A stretch of DNA of 64,000 nucleotides from Clostridiales bacterium (GTDB lineage: Bacteria > Bacillota > Clostridia > Oscillospirales > Butyricicoccaceae). Below are positions 25,473 to 34,987 of this stretch, in pieces. Under the pieces are notes generated by a model. It was not told the origin of the DNA. It made no database searches and was given only the letters and a program-made list of their open reading frames with translations. The translations under genes and the position numbers were made by a program. Where the stretch lies: the NCBI GenBank assembly GCA_004555915.1, contig SFJM01000008.1, positions 118,806-182,805 on the forward strand, in the 5' to 3' direction. Within the stretch, counting starts at the first letter, position 1; each line of letters opens with the position of its first letter.

Positions 25473-26646
25473 ACTCGGCGGAACGGAAGGGCGTACAGGT
25501 CCAGCCGGTTCCGGCAGGAGCAGGGAAATAAAACTGGTCATCGGCACGGAGGGTCAGGTTCCACAGTGCTGCTGCGTTACCGGTCAGGGAACGGGCCTGT
25601 GTGGGCCTGACAATCACCGGCAGGGAACAGGTTTGCTTCATTTCCTTCAGGATATGCTGGCCGTTCCGGTTCATGGCGAGAACGGTGACATAGGCCGAGG
25701 GAAGGGCAGCGAGTTCACGGGTAATGCCCAGATAGGCGCACAGGGTAAGCCGGCGGATGCGGCTCAATGGATACCGGCGGGAACGGGCAGCCTCCCACAG
25801 ATCGGACAGCGTTCCAGCTTTCTGGCAGGCGGCAAAGAACCGGTTTTCCAGTCCTTCGGACACATTGGGCAGGGAGGCGATGTCCTCCGGGGACAGTCTG
25901 CGCAGATAGGGCAGGACAGCACCTTCCATGTCATGCCAGCTGTGCCGGCGGGCGCAATAACAGCGGGCACGGTATGGTTCCGGCAGCAGGGCAAAGGCTT
26001 CGGAATCTTTGCCGGCGTGGAACAGGGAGCGGATAAAGCTTGCGGAGGGAATGCCATTCACCGGCGTGCCGTCATGGGCAGCGCCGGTACGTCGGATGGC
26101 AACCGGCTGTACCGGGGGACAGTCTGTCCGGATGGCACGGCAGTATTGGACGGCAAGCATATCATTGGGGGAAGCCAGCAGTGGGGCAAGATGGGGAGAC
26201 AGGGTGCGGACCGCCTGCTCCGCTGCCTGTGCATAGCTGATGCCGGTGGCGAGCTGGTGCTTTAATGAGGTGGAAAAGATATCGGAATCCAGCAGGGCAG
26301 CCAGTTCCATCAGGCTTTCGGCAGTCCCGGTCTCACAGCCAAAGGAAAGATGGGTCACGCAGCCCAGCGCTGCAGCGAGCCGGACACCGCCCCGCGCAAA
26401 GCCTTCCGCGGAGGACAGAGCGGCAGGCAGCGGCAGCTCCAGTACCAGATCCGGCCCGCCGGCCTGTACCGCGCAGGCGGCGCGGAAATATTTATCCCAA
26501 AGCGCGGGCTCTCCCCGCTGGACATAGTTGCCGCTCATGATGGAAACGATCCGGATATCGGGAATTTGACGCCGGATTTCCTGAATTTGGAACAAATGGC
26601 CCGCATGGAATGGATTGTATTCAGAAATAATGGCACAGATTTTCAT
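25471..26646 (-). CDS. tmcAL: tRNA(Met) cytidine acetate ligase TmcAL
   Basis: 391 residues. TmcAL activates acetate with ATP and acetylates C34 of elongator tRNA-Met. Seen: the nucleotidyltransferase-like start MKICAIISEYNPFHAGHLFQ with its HxGH motif (residues 14-17), IMSGNYVQRGEP and GGPDLVLELPLP. Length matches the family (formerly DUF795). Read alone, divergent from ackA. Confidence 0.92.
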   Translation of the reverse strand: MKICAIISEYNPFHAGHLFQIQEIRRQIPDIRIVSIMSGNYVQRGEPALWDKYFRAACAVQAGGPDLVLELPLPAALSSAEGFARGGVRLAAALGCVTHLSFGCETGTAESLMELAALLDSDIFSTSLKHQLATGISYAQAAEQAVRTLSPHLAPLLASPNDMLAVQYCRAIRTDCPPVQPVAIRRTGAAHDGTPVNGIPSASFIRSLFHAGKDSEAFALLPEPYRARCYCARRHSWHDMEGAVLPYLRRLSPEDIASLPNVSEGLENRFFAACQKAGTLSDLWEAARSRRYPLSRIRRLTLCAYLGITRELAALPSAYVTVLAMNRNGQHILKEMKQTCSLPVIVRPTQARSLTGNAAALWNLTLRADDQFYFPAPAGTGWTCTPFRSAE

Positions 26647-26674
26647 ATATCCTCCAAATTTCTACCGAAAGTAG

Positions 26675-26703
26675 TTGAGAATTTTTATAAAGTGGTGTAA
26701 AAT
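26675..26703 (+). promoter_or_regulatory. promoter of ackA
   Basis: TTGAGA, 17-base spacer and TAAAAT, about 75 bases before the start codon. Confidence 0.65.
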
Positions 26704-26777
26704 AAAACCAACGATAAGTTTATTGTACTATGTTGACGATATTCTTGCAATGTTATGAATAAAGGAGAATGTGAGAA

Positions 26778-27989
26778 ATGAATGTTCTTGTCATCAACGC
26801 GGGCAGCTCTTCGCTCAAGTATCAGCTGTTTGACATGGATACCAAGGGAGTTCTTGCCAAGGGTCTGTGTGAAAGAATCGGTATTGACGGTCGTCTGACC
26901 CATACCAACCCGAAGAAGGAAGATAAGTATAAGGCAGATGTTCCGATGAAGGATCATGCTGACGCAATCCGTGCGGTAATCGATATCCTGATTGATAAGG
27001 AATGGGGCGTTATCGAGTCCATGTCCGAGATTGATGCAGTCGGTCATCGTGTCGTACACGGCGGTGAATACTTTGCGGATTCCGTCCTCATCGACGATTC
27101 TGTTATTGAAGCAATTGATGCCTGCATCCCGCTGGCACCGCTGCACAATACCCCGAACCTGATTGGTATTGATGCCTGCAAGAATGTCATGGGTGAAAAT
27201 GTTCCGCAGGTTGCTGTATTTGATACCGCATTCCATCAGACCATGCCGCCGGTTGATTACATCTACTCCATTCCGTATGAGTTCTATCAGAAGTATAAGA
27301 TCCGCCGCTATGGCTTCCATGGTACCTCCCATAAGTATGTAGCACAGCAGGCTTCCGAAATGCTGGGCATTCCGCTGGAGCATCTGCGCATCATCACCTG
27401 CCATCTGGGCAACGGTTCTTCTGTAACCGCGATCAAGGGCGGCAAGTCCATTGATACTTCCATGGGCTTTACTCCGCTGGCTGGCCTGCCGATGGGTACC
27501 CGTTCCGGTGACATTGATCCGGCGATCATCTCCTTCCTGTGCGAGCATGAAAACAAGAGCGCTGAGGAAATGCTGGAGGTTATGAACAAGAAGTCCGGCG
27601 TACTGGGCGTATCCGGCGTATCCTCTGACTTCCGTGACCTGGATAATGCAATCAATGAAGGCAATGACCGTGCAAAGCTGGCAAAGGATATCTTCATCAA
27701 CTCGGTTAAGAAGCTGATCGGCGCTTATATCGCTGAGATGGGTGGCGTTGATGCCGTTGTATTCACCGCTGGTGTTGGTGAAAATGACCGTTCCGTTCGC
27801 TGGGATGTCTGCGAGCATATGGAATATCTGGGCATCAAGGTTGATCCGGAGAAGAACAAGTACCGTGGCCGCCAGATGGATATTTCCGTTGACTATGCAC
27901 GTGTTCGTGTTCTGGTTATCCCGACCAACGAGGAACTGGTTATCGCAGAAGATACCAAGCGTCTGGTAGAAAAGGCTGAAGAGGAATAA
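26778..27989 (+). CDS. ackA: acetate kinase
   Basis: 403 residues with ribosome site AAAGGAG. Interconverts acetate/ATP and acetyl phosphate/ADP. Seen: MNVLVINAGSSSLKYQLFD (signature 1), VGHRVVHGGE, FDTAFHQTMP, GFHGTSHKYVA (signature 2) and GNGSSVTAIKGGKS. Transcribed alone: no pta is adjacent, unlike many bacteria. Strong codon bias suggests high expression, fitting fermentation with acetate turnover. Confidence 0.97.
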   Translation: MNVLVINAGSSSLKYQLFDMDTKGVLAKGLCERIGIDGRLTHTNPKKEDKYKADVPMKDHADAIRAVIDILIDKEWGVIESMSEIDAVGHRVVHGGEYFADSVLIDDSVIEAIDACIPLAPLHNTPNLIGIDACKNVMGENVPQVAVFDTAFHQTMPPVDYIYSIPYEFYQKYKIRRYGFHGTSHKYVAQQASEMLGIPLEHLRIITCHLGNGSSVTAIKGGKSIDTSMGFTPLAGLPMGTRSGDIDPAIISFLCEHENKSAEEMLEVMNKKSGVLGVSGVSSDFRDLDNAINEGNDRAKLAKDIFINSVKKLIGAYIAEMGGVDAVVFTAGVGENDRSVRWDVCEHMEYLGIKVDPEKNKYRGRQMDISVDYARVRVLVIPTNEELVIAEDTKRLVEKAEEE

Positions 27990-28009
27990 GTTCAATTGAA
28001 ACGACTTCG

Positions 28010-28046
28010 GGGCAGGAAGGCAATGCTTTCCTGCCCTTCCTTTTTC
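28010..28046 (+). terminator. terminator of ackA
   Basis: GGGCAGGAA pairs with TTCCTGCCC, followed by a T-rich tract. Confidence 0.8.
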
Positions 28047-28056
28047 CTTCGTACAG

Positions 28057-28095
28057 AAAAACAGGCTGCCGCGCAAGGGAGACAGCCTGTTTTAG
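28057..28095 (-). terminator. terminator of the DUF378 gene
   Basis: AAAACAGGCTG pairs with CAGCCTGTTTT; the minus-strand T run follows the gene at 28112. Confidence 0.75.
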
Positions 28096-28111
28096 GGACA
28101 TCGAGGGGAAC

Positions 28112-28315
28112 TTATGAATCGGAGGAGCCGCTTCGGAGCTTGTTGTAAAAGGTAAGCGCCCAAAGTCCTGCAAGACCAACCACGGTAAAAATAACACGGC
28201 TGATGAAAGCTCCCTGTCCGCCAAACAGGGCACCGACGATGTCCAGCCCGAAAATACCGATGCTGCCCCAGTTGATCGCACCGATAATCACGAGTGTCAG
28301 GATAAATTTGTCCAT
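28112..28315 (-). CDS. DUF378 small membrane protein
   Basis: 67 residues with two membrane helices. The DUF378 pattern is clear: IIGAINWGSIGIFGLDIVGALFG in the first helix and loop, then VIFTVVGLAGLWAL in the second. Ribosome site AAGGAGG lies upstream. Family function is unknown (YuzA-like in Bacillus). Single gene between convergent and divergent neighbours. Confidence 0.85.
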   Translation of the reverse strand: MDKFILTLVIIGAINWGSIGIFGLDIVGALFGGQGAFISRVIFTVVGLAGLWALTFYNKLRSGSSDS

Positions 28316-28384
28316 ATATAGAAACCTCCTTTTTCATGCTGTTAGGAGTATAGCCGATTTTTGCCGCTGTTATACATGCCGGAC

Positions 28385-28413
28385 TTGTGTTTCCCTGCAT
28401 ATGGCGGTATAAT
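28385..28413 (+). promoter_or_regulatory. promoter of the PHP phosphatase-ispE-spoIIR region
   Basis: TTGTGT and perfect TATAAT spaced 17 bases, about 40 bases before the PHP start. Confidence 0.65.
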
Positions 28414-28451
28414 AAATTAAATTGTCATTTGACGAAATGAGGGACGTTTTG

Positions 28452-29327
28452 ATGATACTTGACCTGCATACCCATACCATGTATTCCTATGATGCCGAAA
28501 AAAAGCCGGTTTCGGCGCATGTAAAATCTGCGGTGGAAAAGCATGTGGAGGTACTGGGCTTTACCGAGCATGTGGATTTTTTTCGTCGGGAATCGGTACA
28601 GGAATCGGATTTTTTGGCGGGTACGGTGGATTTTGAAGGCTATCACAATGAGATAGAGCCGTTCCGCAGCGGCAGAGCCATCCTGGCGGATCTCACGGCA
28701 CAGCAGAAGGACATTGCAGCCTGCCGGGAGGCATACCAGGGAAACATCACGCTGCGTGCCGGTGTGGAGATGGGACAGCCCCATGCGGCGCCGGAGCTGG
28801 CGGATGCCCTGCTGGAAAAGTATGCATTTGATTATGTCATCGGCTCCATCCATCAGCTGTCCAATGATATGGATATGTATTTCCTGCGGTATGAGAATAT
28901 ACATCCGGATGATTTCTGGAAGGAATATTTTGACCAAATGCACCGCATGCTGCAGTACGGAAAATTCCATATTCTTGGGCACATTGACTATCCGCTGCGT
29001 GTCATGAAGCTCCCGCATAACCGTCCGTCTCTCCGGGGATATATGGATTATGTGGATGCAGTGCTGCGGGAGATTCGGGACAAAGGTATTGCGCTGGAAA
29101 GCAATACCAAGGGCATGTTTGGCTGGCAGCAGCAGCCGGGACCGGAGGACTTTATTTTACAGCGGTATCATGAGCTGGGCGGTGAGCTGATTACCGTCGG
29201 TTCGGATTCCCATGCGCCGGAAACGATTGCACGGGGCATCCCGGAGGCTGTGGAACGCATTCGGCAGGCAGGCTTCCGGTATGTGACAGATTTTGCGGAT
29301 GGAACCCCCATCCAGCACGCGATATAA
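28452..29327 (+). CDS. PHP-domain phosphatase (histidinol-phosphatase HisJ family)
   Basis: 291 residues from ATG 28452 (GAGGGA 7 bases upstream); a TTG 10 codons earlier has no ribosome site. PHP metal motifs: ILDLHTHTMYSYD at the start (HxH), FTEHVDFF, GVEMGQPH, YVIGSIHQLS, GHIDYPLR and VGSDSHAPE near the end. This full set fits a trinuclear metal phosphoesterase of the HisK/HisJ type. No other his genes are nearby, so histidinol phosphate as substrate is only a family guess. Confidence 0.82.
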   Translation: MILDLHTHTMYSYDAEKKPVSAHVKSAVEKHVEVLGFTEHVDFFRRESVQESDFLAGTVDFEGYHNEIEPFRSGRAILADLTAQQKDIAACREAYQGNITLRAGVEMGQPHAAPELADALLEKYAFDYVIGSIHQLSNDMDMYFLRYENIHPDDFWKEYFDQMHRMLQYGKFHILGHIDYPLRVMKLPHNRPSLRGYMDYVDAVLREIRDKGIALESNTKGMFGWQQQPGPEDFILQRYHELGGELITVGSDSHAPETIARGIPEAVERIRQAGFRYVTDFADGTPIQHAI

Positions 29328-29347
29328 GATATAAACAGGGAGAAAAC

Positions 29348-30229
29348 ATGAAACAGGCAGTTGTGGAAGCACATGCAAAAATTAATCTGACACTGGATGT
29401 AACAGGAAAACGGCCTAATGGTTACCATGATGTCTGCATGGTCATGCAGTCCATCGGTATCCATGACCTGGTAACCGTCCGCACCGGGACCGGAACCGGA
29501 CGGATTGAGCTGGCAACCTCGAACGGTTCTCTGCCGGCTGACCGCAGCAATCTTGCCTGGCGGGCAGCAGAGCTGTTTCTCGAGGAGCAGAAGCTGGCCT
29601 GTGACGGCATTTCCATTGAAATTGAAAAACACAATCCGATTGCCGCCGGTCTGGCAGGTGGCAGCACCGATGCCGCGGCAGTCCTGGTGCTGCTCAATCA
29701 ATTATATGATACCCATCTGACCGTGGAACAACTCATGGAAATGGGAGTCAGACTTGGGGCAGATGTACCGTTCTGTATTGCGGGAGGAACCATGCTGGCA
29801 CAAGGCATCGGAGAACAGCTGACCTCGCTGCCGGATGCACCGCAGGCATATGTGGTACTGTGCAAGCCGCCTTTTGCGGTATCCACACCGGCAATTTACA
29901 AGGCAATTGATTCCGCGGAGATTCCGGAGCGCCCGGATACCGAAGCCATGCTGGAGGCGCTGCGCCATAACGACCTGAAGTCTGTGGCGGCACAGCTGTG
30001 CAATGTGATGCAGCCGATAACGGCACAGATGCATCCCGAGGTGGAGGAAATCTGCGGCATCATGCGGGAAATGGGTGCGTTAGGCGCCATTATGAGCGGC
30101 TCCGGCCCATCGGTATTTGGCCTGTTTGATAACCAGACAGCTGCCGAAGCATGTAAGGCTGTGCTGGCGGAACGCTATGAGGAAACCTTCCTCACGAATT
30201 TCTCTCCGGCGGGACAGATTAAACGGTAA
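29348..30229 (+). CDS. ispE: 4-diphosphocytidyl-2-C-methyl-D-erythritol kinase
   Basis: 293 residues with ribosome site AGGGAG. GHMP kinase of the MEP isoprenoid pathway. Seen: AHAKINLTLDVTGKRPNGYH (residues 8-27), ATP loop PIAAGLAGGSTDAAAVL (about 97-113) and GAIMSGSGPSVFGLFD near 245. The spacing of 20 bases from the PHP gene suggests co-transcription. Confidence 0.95.
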   Translation: MKQAVVEAHAKINLTLDVTGKRPNGYHDVCMVMQSIGIHDLVTVRTGTGTGRIELATSNGSLPADRSNLAWRAAELFLEEQKLACDGISIEIEKHNPIAAGLAGGSTDAAAVLVLLNQLYDTHLTVEQLMEMGVRLGADVPFCIAGGTMLAQGIGEQLTSLPDAPQAYVVLCKPPFAVSTPAIYKAIDSAEIPERPDTEAMLEALRHNDLKSVAAQLCNVMQPITAQMHPEVEEICGIMREMGALGAIMSGSGPSVFGLFDNQTAAEACKAVLAERYEETFLTNFSPAGQIKR

Positions 30230-30283
30230 ACAGACTGGCTATACTTTCGATATCCCAAACAGATCTCGAAAGGAGCCATAAAA

Positions 30284-30883
30284 ATGAAACGATCTACTTA
30301 CCGCAGCAGATTTGAGCTGACCATTGCGCTGACAGTATTTTTTGTGCTGTGCTATGCCGCATTTTGTGATATGTCCCAACAGACACTGGCGGAGGATGTG
30401 CTGCGGCTGCGTGTGGTAGCCGACTCGGATGAAGCAGCTGACCAGGGCATCAAGCTGCAGGTACGGGACCGGGTACTGGAGCTTATGCAGCCGTTGCAGG
30501 AGCAGGCAGACAGCCGGACAGAAATGCAGCGGCTGGTGCGGGAGCATATGCAGGACATCACCAATGCGGCGCAGCAGGAGGTCTATGACTGCGGCAGTAC
30601 CGATTTGGTGACAGCATGTCTGGCGGAGGAATGGTATCCCACACGGGAATATGGAAGTTTTTCCCTGCCTGCGGGAACCTATGAAGGGCTGCAGATCCGT
30701 ATTGGCAGTGCAGAAGGGCACAACTGGTGGTGTGTATTGTACCCAGCCCTGTGCCTTGATCCGGCATCTGCGGAGACAGAGCTGACAGAGCAAGAACAGG
30801 CGATGATTCATCCGGAAGGGAGTTACCAGATTCGCTTCCGGACGGCAGAGCTGCTGGGCAGCCTGCGTGGCATGGTGTCATAA
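30284..30883 (+). CDS. spoIIR: stage II sporulation protein R
   Basis: 199 residues with ribosome site AAAGGAG. SpoIIR is the secreted forespore signal that triggers SpoIIGA to process pro-sigma-E. Seen: an N-terminal membrane/signal helix (TIALTVFFVLCYAAFC), LRLRVVADSDEAADQGIKLQ continuing into VRDRVLEL, and GHNWWCVLYPALCLD. The pattern is specific, so the organism carries sporulation genes. Position after ispE is seen in relatives. Confidence 0.93.
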   Translation: MKRSTYRSRFELTIALTVFFVLCYAAFCDMSQQTLAEDVLRLRVVADSDEAADQGIKLQVRDRVLELMQPLQEQADSRTEMQRLVREHMQDITNAAQQEVYDCGSTDLVTACLAEEWYPTREYGSFSLPAGTYEGLQIRIGSAEGHNWWCVLYPALCLDPASAETELTEQEQAMIHPEGSYQIRFRTAELLGSLRGMVS

Positions 30884-30901
30884 AACAGAAAGGGTTATGG
30901 T

Positions 30902-32353
30902 ATGTCGAAGGAACAACAGATGATACCGCGGGACAGGCAGAGACGGTATCTGCCGCAGGTGATGCTGCTATTGTTTATCCTGCAGCCGGTCATGGATGTA
31001 CTGTCTTATTGGCTGGATGCGCTGGGAGCAGGCAATACGGTTTCCCTGCTGATGCGGTTTGTCCTGCTGGCGGGGACAGCGGTGCTGGGATTCTGTCTCA
31101 GCAGGAGGAAAAAAGTGTATCTGCTGCTCGGCGTGGTACTTGCCGGTATCGCTCTGCTGCATGGATGGGCCTGTATCACAGCCGGATACGCGGGCTACAG
31201 TGATCCGGTTTATGATTTGACCAATTTCATTCGTGTGGCACAGATTCCACTGTTTACCTTCTGTTTTATCACATTTTTACGGGAAACCGGAGAATCCGGT
31301 TACCATGCCGTAGAACAGGGCTTTGTCGTTAACTTTGTCATCATCGTGGTGGTGGAGGTGCTGAGCGCACTGACCGGGACAAATCCCTGTACATATGCAA
31401 ACAAGGGAATCGGCCTGCTGGGCTGGTTCTATTTTGCCAATTCCCAGAGCGCAATTCTGTCGGCGCTGGTACCGGTGCTGCTGATGCAGCTGATCCGGAA
31501 AAAAAATCCATGGCTGCTTGCAGCGGGTACCGCGGCAGGCTTTGGGGTATTATATCTGTTTGCCACTCGGCTGGCCTATTTTGCCATTTTTATCTGTGCG
31601 GCAGGGCTGGTTATCGTGCTGGTTCTGAGCCGGAACTGGAACCGGCGGACAGCAGCCATCCTGCTGGCAGGCGCGCTGGTTTGCGGCGCAGGCTATGGCG
31701 TATCTCCCATGGCACGCAATCAGCAGGCGCAGAAGCTGGTGGCTGCGCAGAAGCAGCAGGAAGCGGAGGAGCTGATTGCGCAGACAGAGCAGGAAAACGG
31801 GACAACCATAGAAGAATCCCCCAAAATCTGCCTGATGCCGGTATATGAGGAATATCTGGGTGCAATGATGGATCGGTTCGGGGCGGATCGCGTCATGGAA
31901 GCCTATGATTACACCACGGATGTCTCTGACCTCAAGGACTGGCGCAGGATGAAAATTACCTATTGCAGCTTCCTGATGGAGGAAGCCGGTACGGCAGCAA
32001 AGGCATTTGGTCTGGAGCTGGCGGATATGACCTGGCAGGGGGAAGTTTTCGATGTGGAAAATGATTTCCATGGCATGTATTTCCTGTATGGCATAGCCGG
32101 CTTGCTGGCATTGGTTCTGTTTCTGCTGTATTTTGTATGGCTGGTACTGCGGGCATTGTGGAGGAATTTCCGGATGTATATGACGCTGGAGGCAGGAGCT
32201 TTTGGTGTGGCATGCTGTACCCTGCTGCTGCATATTTACTGTACAGCCGGTGTCCTGCGGCGGCCCAATGCATCCTTTTACCTGTCTGTCGTGCTGGCAG
32301 TCATCTATTATTTTGTCAACATCAGGGAATATCCCCAAAGATCTGACAGATAA
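30902..32353 (+). CDS. O-antigen ligase/polymerase-like membrane protein (copy 1)
   Basis: 483 residues with about 10-12 hydrophobic helices and a long outer loop at about 275-375. Begins with FILQPVMDVLSYW, and the loop precedes FDVENDFHGMYFLYGIAG and RRPNASFYLSVVLAVIYY. General build fits O-antigen ligase/Wzy-like proteins, which join or polymerise lipid-linked glycans. Aligns throughout with the gene at 32467, so this is a tandem duplication. Glycan substrate unknown; the amidase downstream hints at an envelope role. Confidence 0.6.
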   Translation: MSKEQQMIPRDRQRRYLPQVMLLLFILQPVMDVLSYWLDALGAGNTVSLLMRFVLLAGTAVLGFCLSRRKKVYLLLGVVLAGIALLHGWACITAGYAGYSDPVYDLTNFIRVAQIPLFTFCFITFLRETGESGYHAVEQGFVVNFVIIVVVEVLSALTGTNPCTYANKGIGLLGWFYFANSQSAILSALVPVLLMQLIRKKNPWLLAAGTAAGFGVLYLFATRLAYFAIFICAAGLVIVLVLSRNWNRRTAAILLAGALVCGAGYGVSPMARNQQAQKLVAAQKQQEAEELIAQTEQENGTTIEESPKICLMPVYEEYLGAMMDRFGADRVMEAYDYTTDVSDLKDWRRMKITYCSFLMEEAGTAAKAFGLELADMTWQGEVFDVENDFHGMYFLYGIAGLLALVLFLLYFVWLVLRALWRNFRMYMTLEAGAFGVACCTLLLHIYCTAGVLRRPNASFYLSVVLAVIYYFVNIREYPQRSDR

Positions 32354-32362
32354 GCGGTTCCC

Positions 32363-32391
32363 TTGACTTTTTTCAGGGGGAACGGTATAAT
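32363..32391 (+). promoter_or_regulatory. promoter of the second polymerase-like gene
   Basis: TTGACT, 17-base spacer and perfect TATAAT, about 75 bases before the start. The two paralogues therefore have separate transcription starts. Confidence 0.75.
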
Positions 32392-32466
32392 GTGTTGCGT
32401 TATCTGATATGAATACAGAGACATTGTTGGTATGAAAAATCGGATGGAAAGGAATTTTAGTATTTT

Positions 32467-33972
32467 ATGATGGCGGTTCAATTGTTGGAGCGATGGCGCA
32501 GTGTGCTGAAAAAACATCTGCCCATGATGCTCTTTATCCTGTTTGCCGCACAGCCGGTTATGGATGTGATTTCCTTCTGGACAGATAAGCTGGGAATGAG
32601 TACCATGCCGGCCCTGCTGCTGCGCATGCTGGTACTGGCCTGTACGGCACTGGCAGGCCTGATTCTTGCGGAAAACAGAAAACCTTATTGGTATCTGGCA
32701 GCAATATGCGGGATATTTTTTATCCTGCACGCCATTGCGTGCTTTGCAGCCGGATATATCAGCCCGTTTGCGGATCTGACCAATTATATCCGTGTGATTC
32801 AGATTCCGTTGTTCACCCTGTGCATGATTACATTCATGAAAACCGATTCCCGGGCATTCCGCTGGATGGGTGTGGGCATTGTCATTGCTTTTGGTATTAT
32901 TACGGCCGTTGTGCTGCTCAGTGTACTTACCAACACCAATCCCTATACCTACACGGATGTCAACATGGGCGTGCTGGGTTGGTTCTCCACCACCAATTCC
33001 CAGTCTGCCATTGTCAGCATGGTCACGCCGATCCTGATTGGTATGGCTTATCGGTCGAAGCGGCCATGGATCTTTATCCTCACGGTTGCGCTGACCTGTG
33101 GGCAGCTGTTCTTCCTGGGCACAAGACTGGCATATATGGCTATTTTTGTATCCGTGTTTGGCATGATTATCGTTTCCTTTATCTGTGGCTATGCCAGCAA
33201 ATGGAAGTATGCGGTTCTGGTTGTGGCAGCACTGCTGTGTGTGGTCTTTGTCAAACAGTCTCCTATGTACTGCCATCAGTCCATGTATGCCCAGTCCATG
33301 GAGGAAAAGCAGTCTGACCTGAATTCCATGAGCGCAGATCGTGGTACTACGGTGACACAGGAGGATGTGCAGGAGGCAGAGGAGGAAAACTCGAATCTTC
33401 CGCTGCTGCGTTCCATGAACCAGATTTATTGCTATTATCGGTCCAATCTGGTACAGCGGTTCGGTGTGGAACGGGTGATGGAACGCTGCAATTTCTCCTC
33501 CGATGTTTCCCAGATGACAGGTGCGAGAAAAACCAAGATTATTTTCTGCTCCCTGCTGCTGGATGAAATGCCGTTTACCTCCAGGCTGTTTGGCATGGAA
33601 CGGGATGCCATGGTATACAAGGGCAATAACTATGATGTGGAAAATGACTTCCATGGCATTTATTTTCTGTATGGTATTGTCGGCCTGATTCTGTTTTTGC
33701 TGTTCCTGCTGTATTTTGTCTATCTGATTCTGTGGGCACTGCTGAAAAATATTCAGAAATATTTTACGATGGAAGCTGGTGCCTATGGTATGGCCTTTCT
33801 GCTTGCTCTGGTCAATGCGTACAATACCGCGGGAATCCTGCGGCGGCCGAATGCATCCTTCTATCTGTCCGTTATTCTGGCAGTGATTTATTATCTGGTT
33901 AAAATCAAAAAGTACCCGGAGCGTATGAAGCCGAAGGGGATTTTTGCCATGCTGCAGAAGAAAAAATCGTAA
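32467..33972 (+). CDS. O-antigen ligase/polymerase-like membrane protein (copy 2)
   Basis: 501 residues with ribosome site GGAAAGGAA. Paralogue of the previous gene: FAAQPVMDVISFW at the start, LTNYIRVIQIPLFTLCMITF, GWFSTTNSQSAIVSMV, a charged outer loop at about 265-370, then YDVENDFHGIYFLYGIVG and RRPNASFYLSVILAVIYYLV. Same topology of about 10-12 helices. Likely acts on a cell-envelope polymer, inferred only from the fold class. Ends in a terminator. Confidence 0.6.
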   Translation: MMAVQLLERWRSVLKKHLPMMLFILFAAQPVMDVISFWTDKLGMSTMPALLLRMLVLACTALAGLILAENRKPYWYLAAICGIFFILHAIACFAAGYISPFADLTNYIRVIQIPLFTLCMITFMKTDSRAFRWMGVGIVIAFGIITAVVLLSVLTNTNPYTYTDVNMGVLGWFSTTNSQSAIVSMVTPILIGMAYRSKRPWIFILTVALTCGQLFFLGTRLAYMAIFVSVFGMIIVSFICGYASKWKYAVLVVAALLCVVFVKQSPMYCHQSMYAQSMEEKQSDLNSMSADRGTTVTQEDVQEAEEENSNLPLLRSMNQIYCYYRSNLVQRFGVERVMERCNFSSDVSQMTGARKTKIIFCSLLLDEMPFTSRLFGMERDAMVYKGNNYDVENDFHGIYFLYGIVGLILFLLFLLYFVYLILWALLKNIQKYFTMEAGAYGMAFLLALVNAYNTAGILRRPNASFYLSVILAVIYYLVKIKKYPERMKPKGIFAMLQKKKS

Positions 33973-33977
33973 TCATG

Positions 33978-34015
33978 AAAATCCCGTCTGGCGGCAAATC
34001 CGGGCGGGATTTTTT
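33978..34015 (+). terminator. terminator before the amidase gene
   Basis: AAAATCCCGTCTGG pairs with CCGGGCGGGATTTT, followed by T residues. Confidence 0.85.
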
Positions 34016-34057
34016 GACCGTGTGATACATAGGATAAACCCGCGGAGGTGAAGGCAT

Positions 34058-34744
34058 ATGGCACGGAAAAAACGAAGGAAAAGAAAGGTATCTGTGGGCG
34101 CGGTACTGTGGATGCTGCTGTGTACGGTGGCTGTCATTGCCATTGCAGCAGGTGTCTGGTATGTTGTATATTTCGGGCAGGTGACGGAGGAAGACCGGGA
34201 TGTACCGGATTCCATCGCAGGGATTGCCGTACATACCGATTATATTTCTGCAGATTCCGTGGCAAGGCCGGGACGGAAGCGGGCTGTACATTATATCGTC
34301 ATCCATGAAACCGATAACAACGGCGCACATGCCAATGCCCGGGCACATAACCAGTATTTACATGAAAATTGCTGGAAGGAACAGAAAAGCTGGCATTTTA
34401 CCGTGGATGATACGGAAATCTGGCACCATTTGCCAAGCAATGAGGTCGCCTATCACGCCGGTGATTCCAGCTGGCAGGAAGGCGGCAACCGCAATGGTAT
34501 CGGCATTGAACTCTGCGTCAATGCCGGCGGTGATTTTGACCAGACCATGCAGAATGCCGCCCAGCTGACGGCATATCTGCTGCGGGAATATGATCTAGAG
34601 CTGGATGCTGTCAAAAAGCATCAGGATTTTTCCGGCAAAAACTGTCCGCAGACCATCCTGACACAAAACCGCTGGGACGCGTTTTTGCAGATGGTGCAGC
34701 AGGCCTGCGATACACAGGCGGCTTCGCAAAATTCACAGGAATAA
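34058..34744 (+). CDS. membrane-anchored N-acetylmuramoyl-L-alanine amidase (amidase_2)
   Basis: 228 residues with ribosome site GCGGAGGTG. A basic N-terminus (RKKRRKRKV) and one helix (about 12-35) anchor it. The catalytic domain (about 75-215) has YIVIHETDN with the first zinc histidine, SWHFTVDDTEIWHHLP, VAYHAGDSS, GIGIELCVNAGG and KKHQDFSGKNCPQTIL with the last zinc ligands. It cleaves the glycan-peptide bond of peptidoglycan outside the membrane. Might act in sporulation or wall remodelling. Confidence 0.9.
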   Translation: MARKKRRKRKVSVGAVLWMLLCTVAVIAIAAGVWYVVYFGQVTEEDRDVPDSIAGIAVHTDYISADSVARPGRKRAVHYIVIHETDNNGAHANARAHNQYLHENCWKEQKSWHFTVDDTEIWHHLPSNEVAYHAGDSSWQEGGNRNGIGIELCVNAGGDFDQTMQNAAQLTAYLLREYDLELDAVKKHQDFSGKNCPQTILTQNRWDAFLQMVQQACDTQAASQNSQE

Positions 34745-34800
34745 AAAACGGAAAGCAGGGCATGCTAGGATTGAACCAATCCAATAAGGAGGACATGATC

Positions 34801-34968
34801 ATGGATAAATGTCATGCAAACAAGAGCATTCGCTGCACTGTTGAACAGTGCGCAAACCATTGCTCCACTTCGGATTATTGTGCACTGGAGAGCATTCAGG
34901 TGGGCACACATGAGATGAATCCGACCGAAAAGAAGTGCACTGACTGCCAGTCCTTTGAGCTTGGCTAA
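34801..34968 (+). CDS. DUF1540 small cysteine-rich protein
   Basis: 55 residues from the ATG at 34801, 8 bases after AAGGAGG; an ATG at 34795 is too close. Seven cysteines in the DUF1540 pattern: CHANKSIRCTVEQCANHC, YCALESIQVG and CTDCQSFE. Such proteins are probably metal-binding and common in spore-forming Clostridia; function unknown. Ends before a strong terminator. Confidence 0.85.
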   Translation: MDKCHANKSIRCTVEQCANHCSTSDYCALESIQVGTHEMNPTEKKCTDCQSFELG

Positions 34969-34987
34969 AGCATAGGGATGGCAACCG

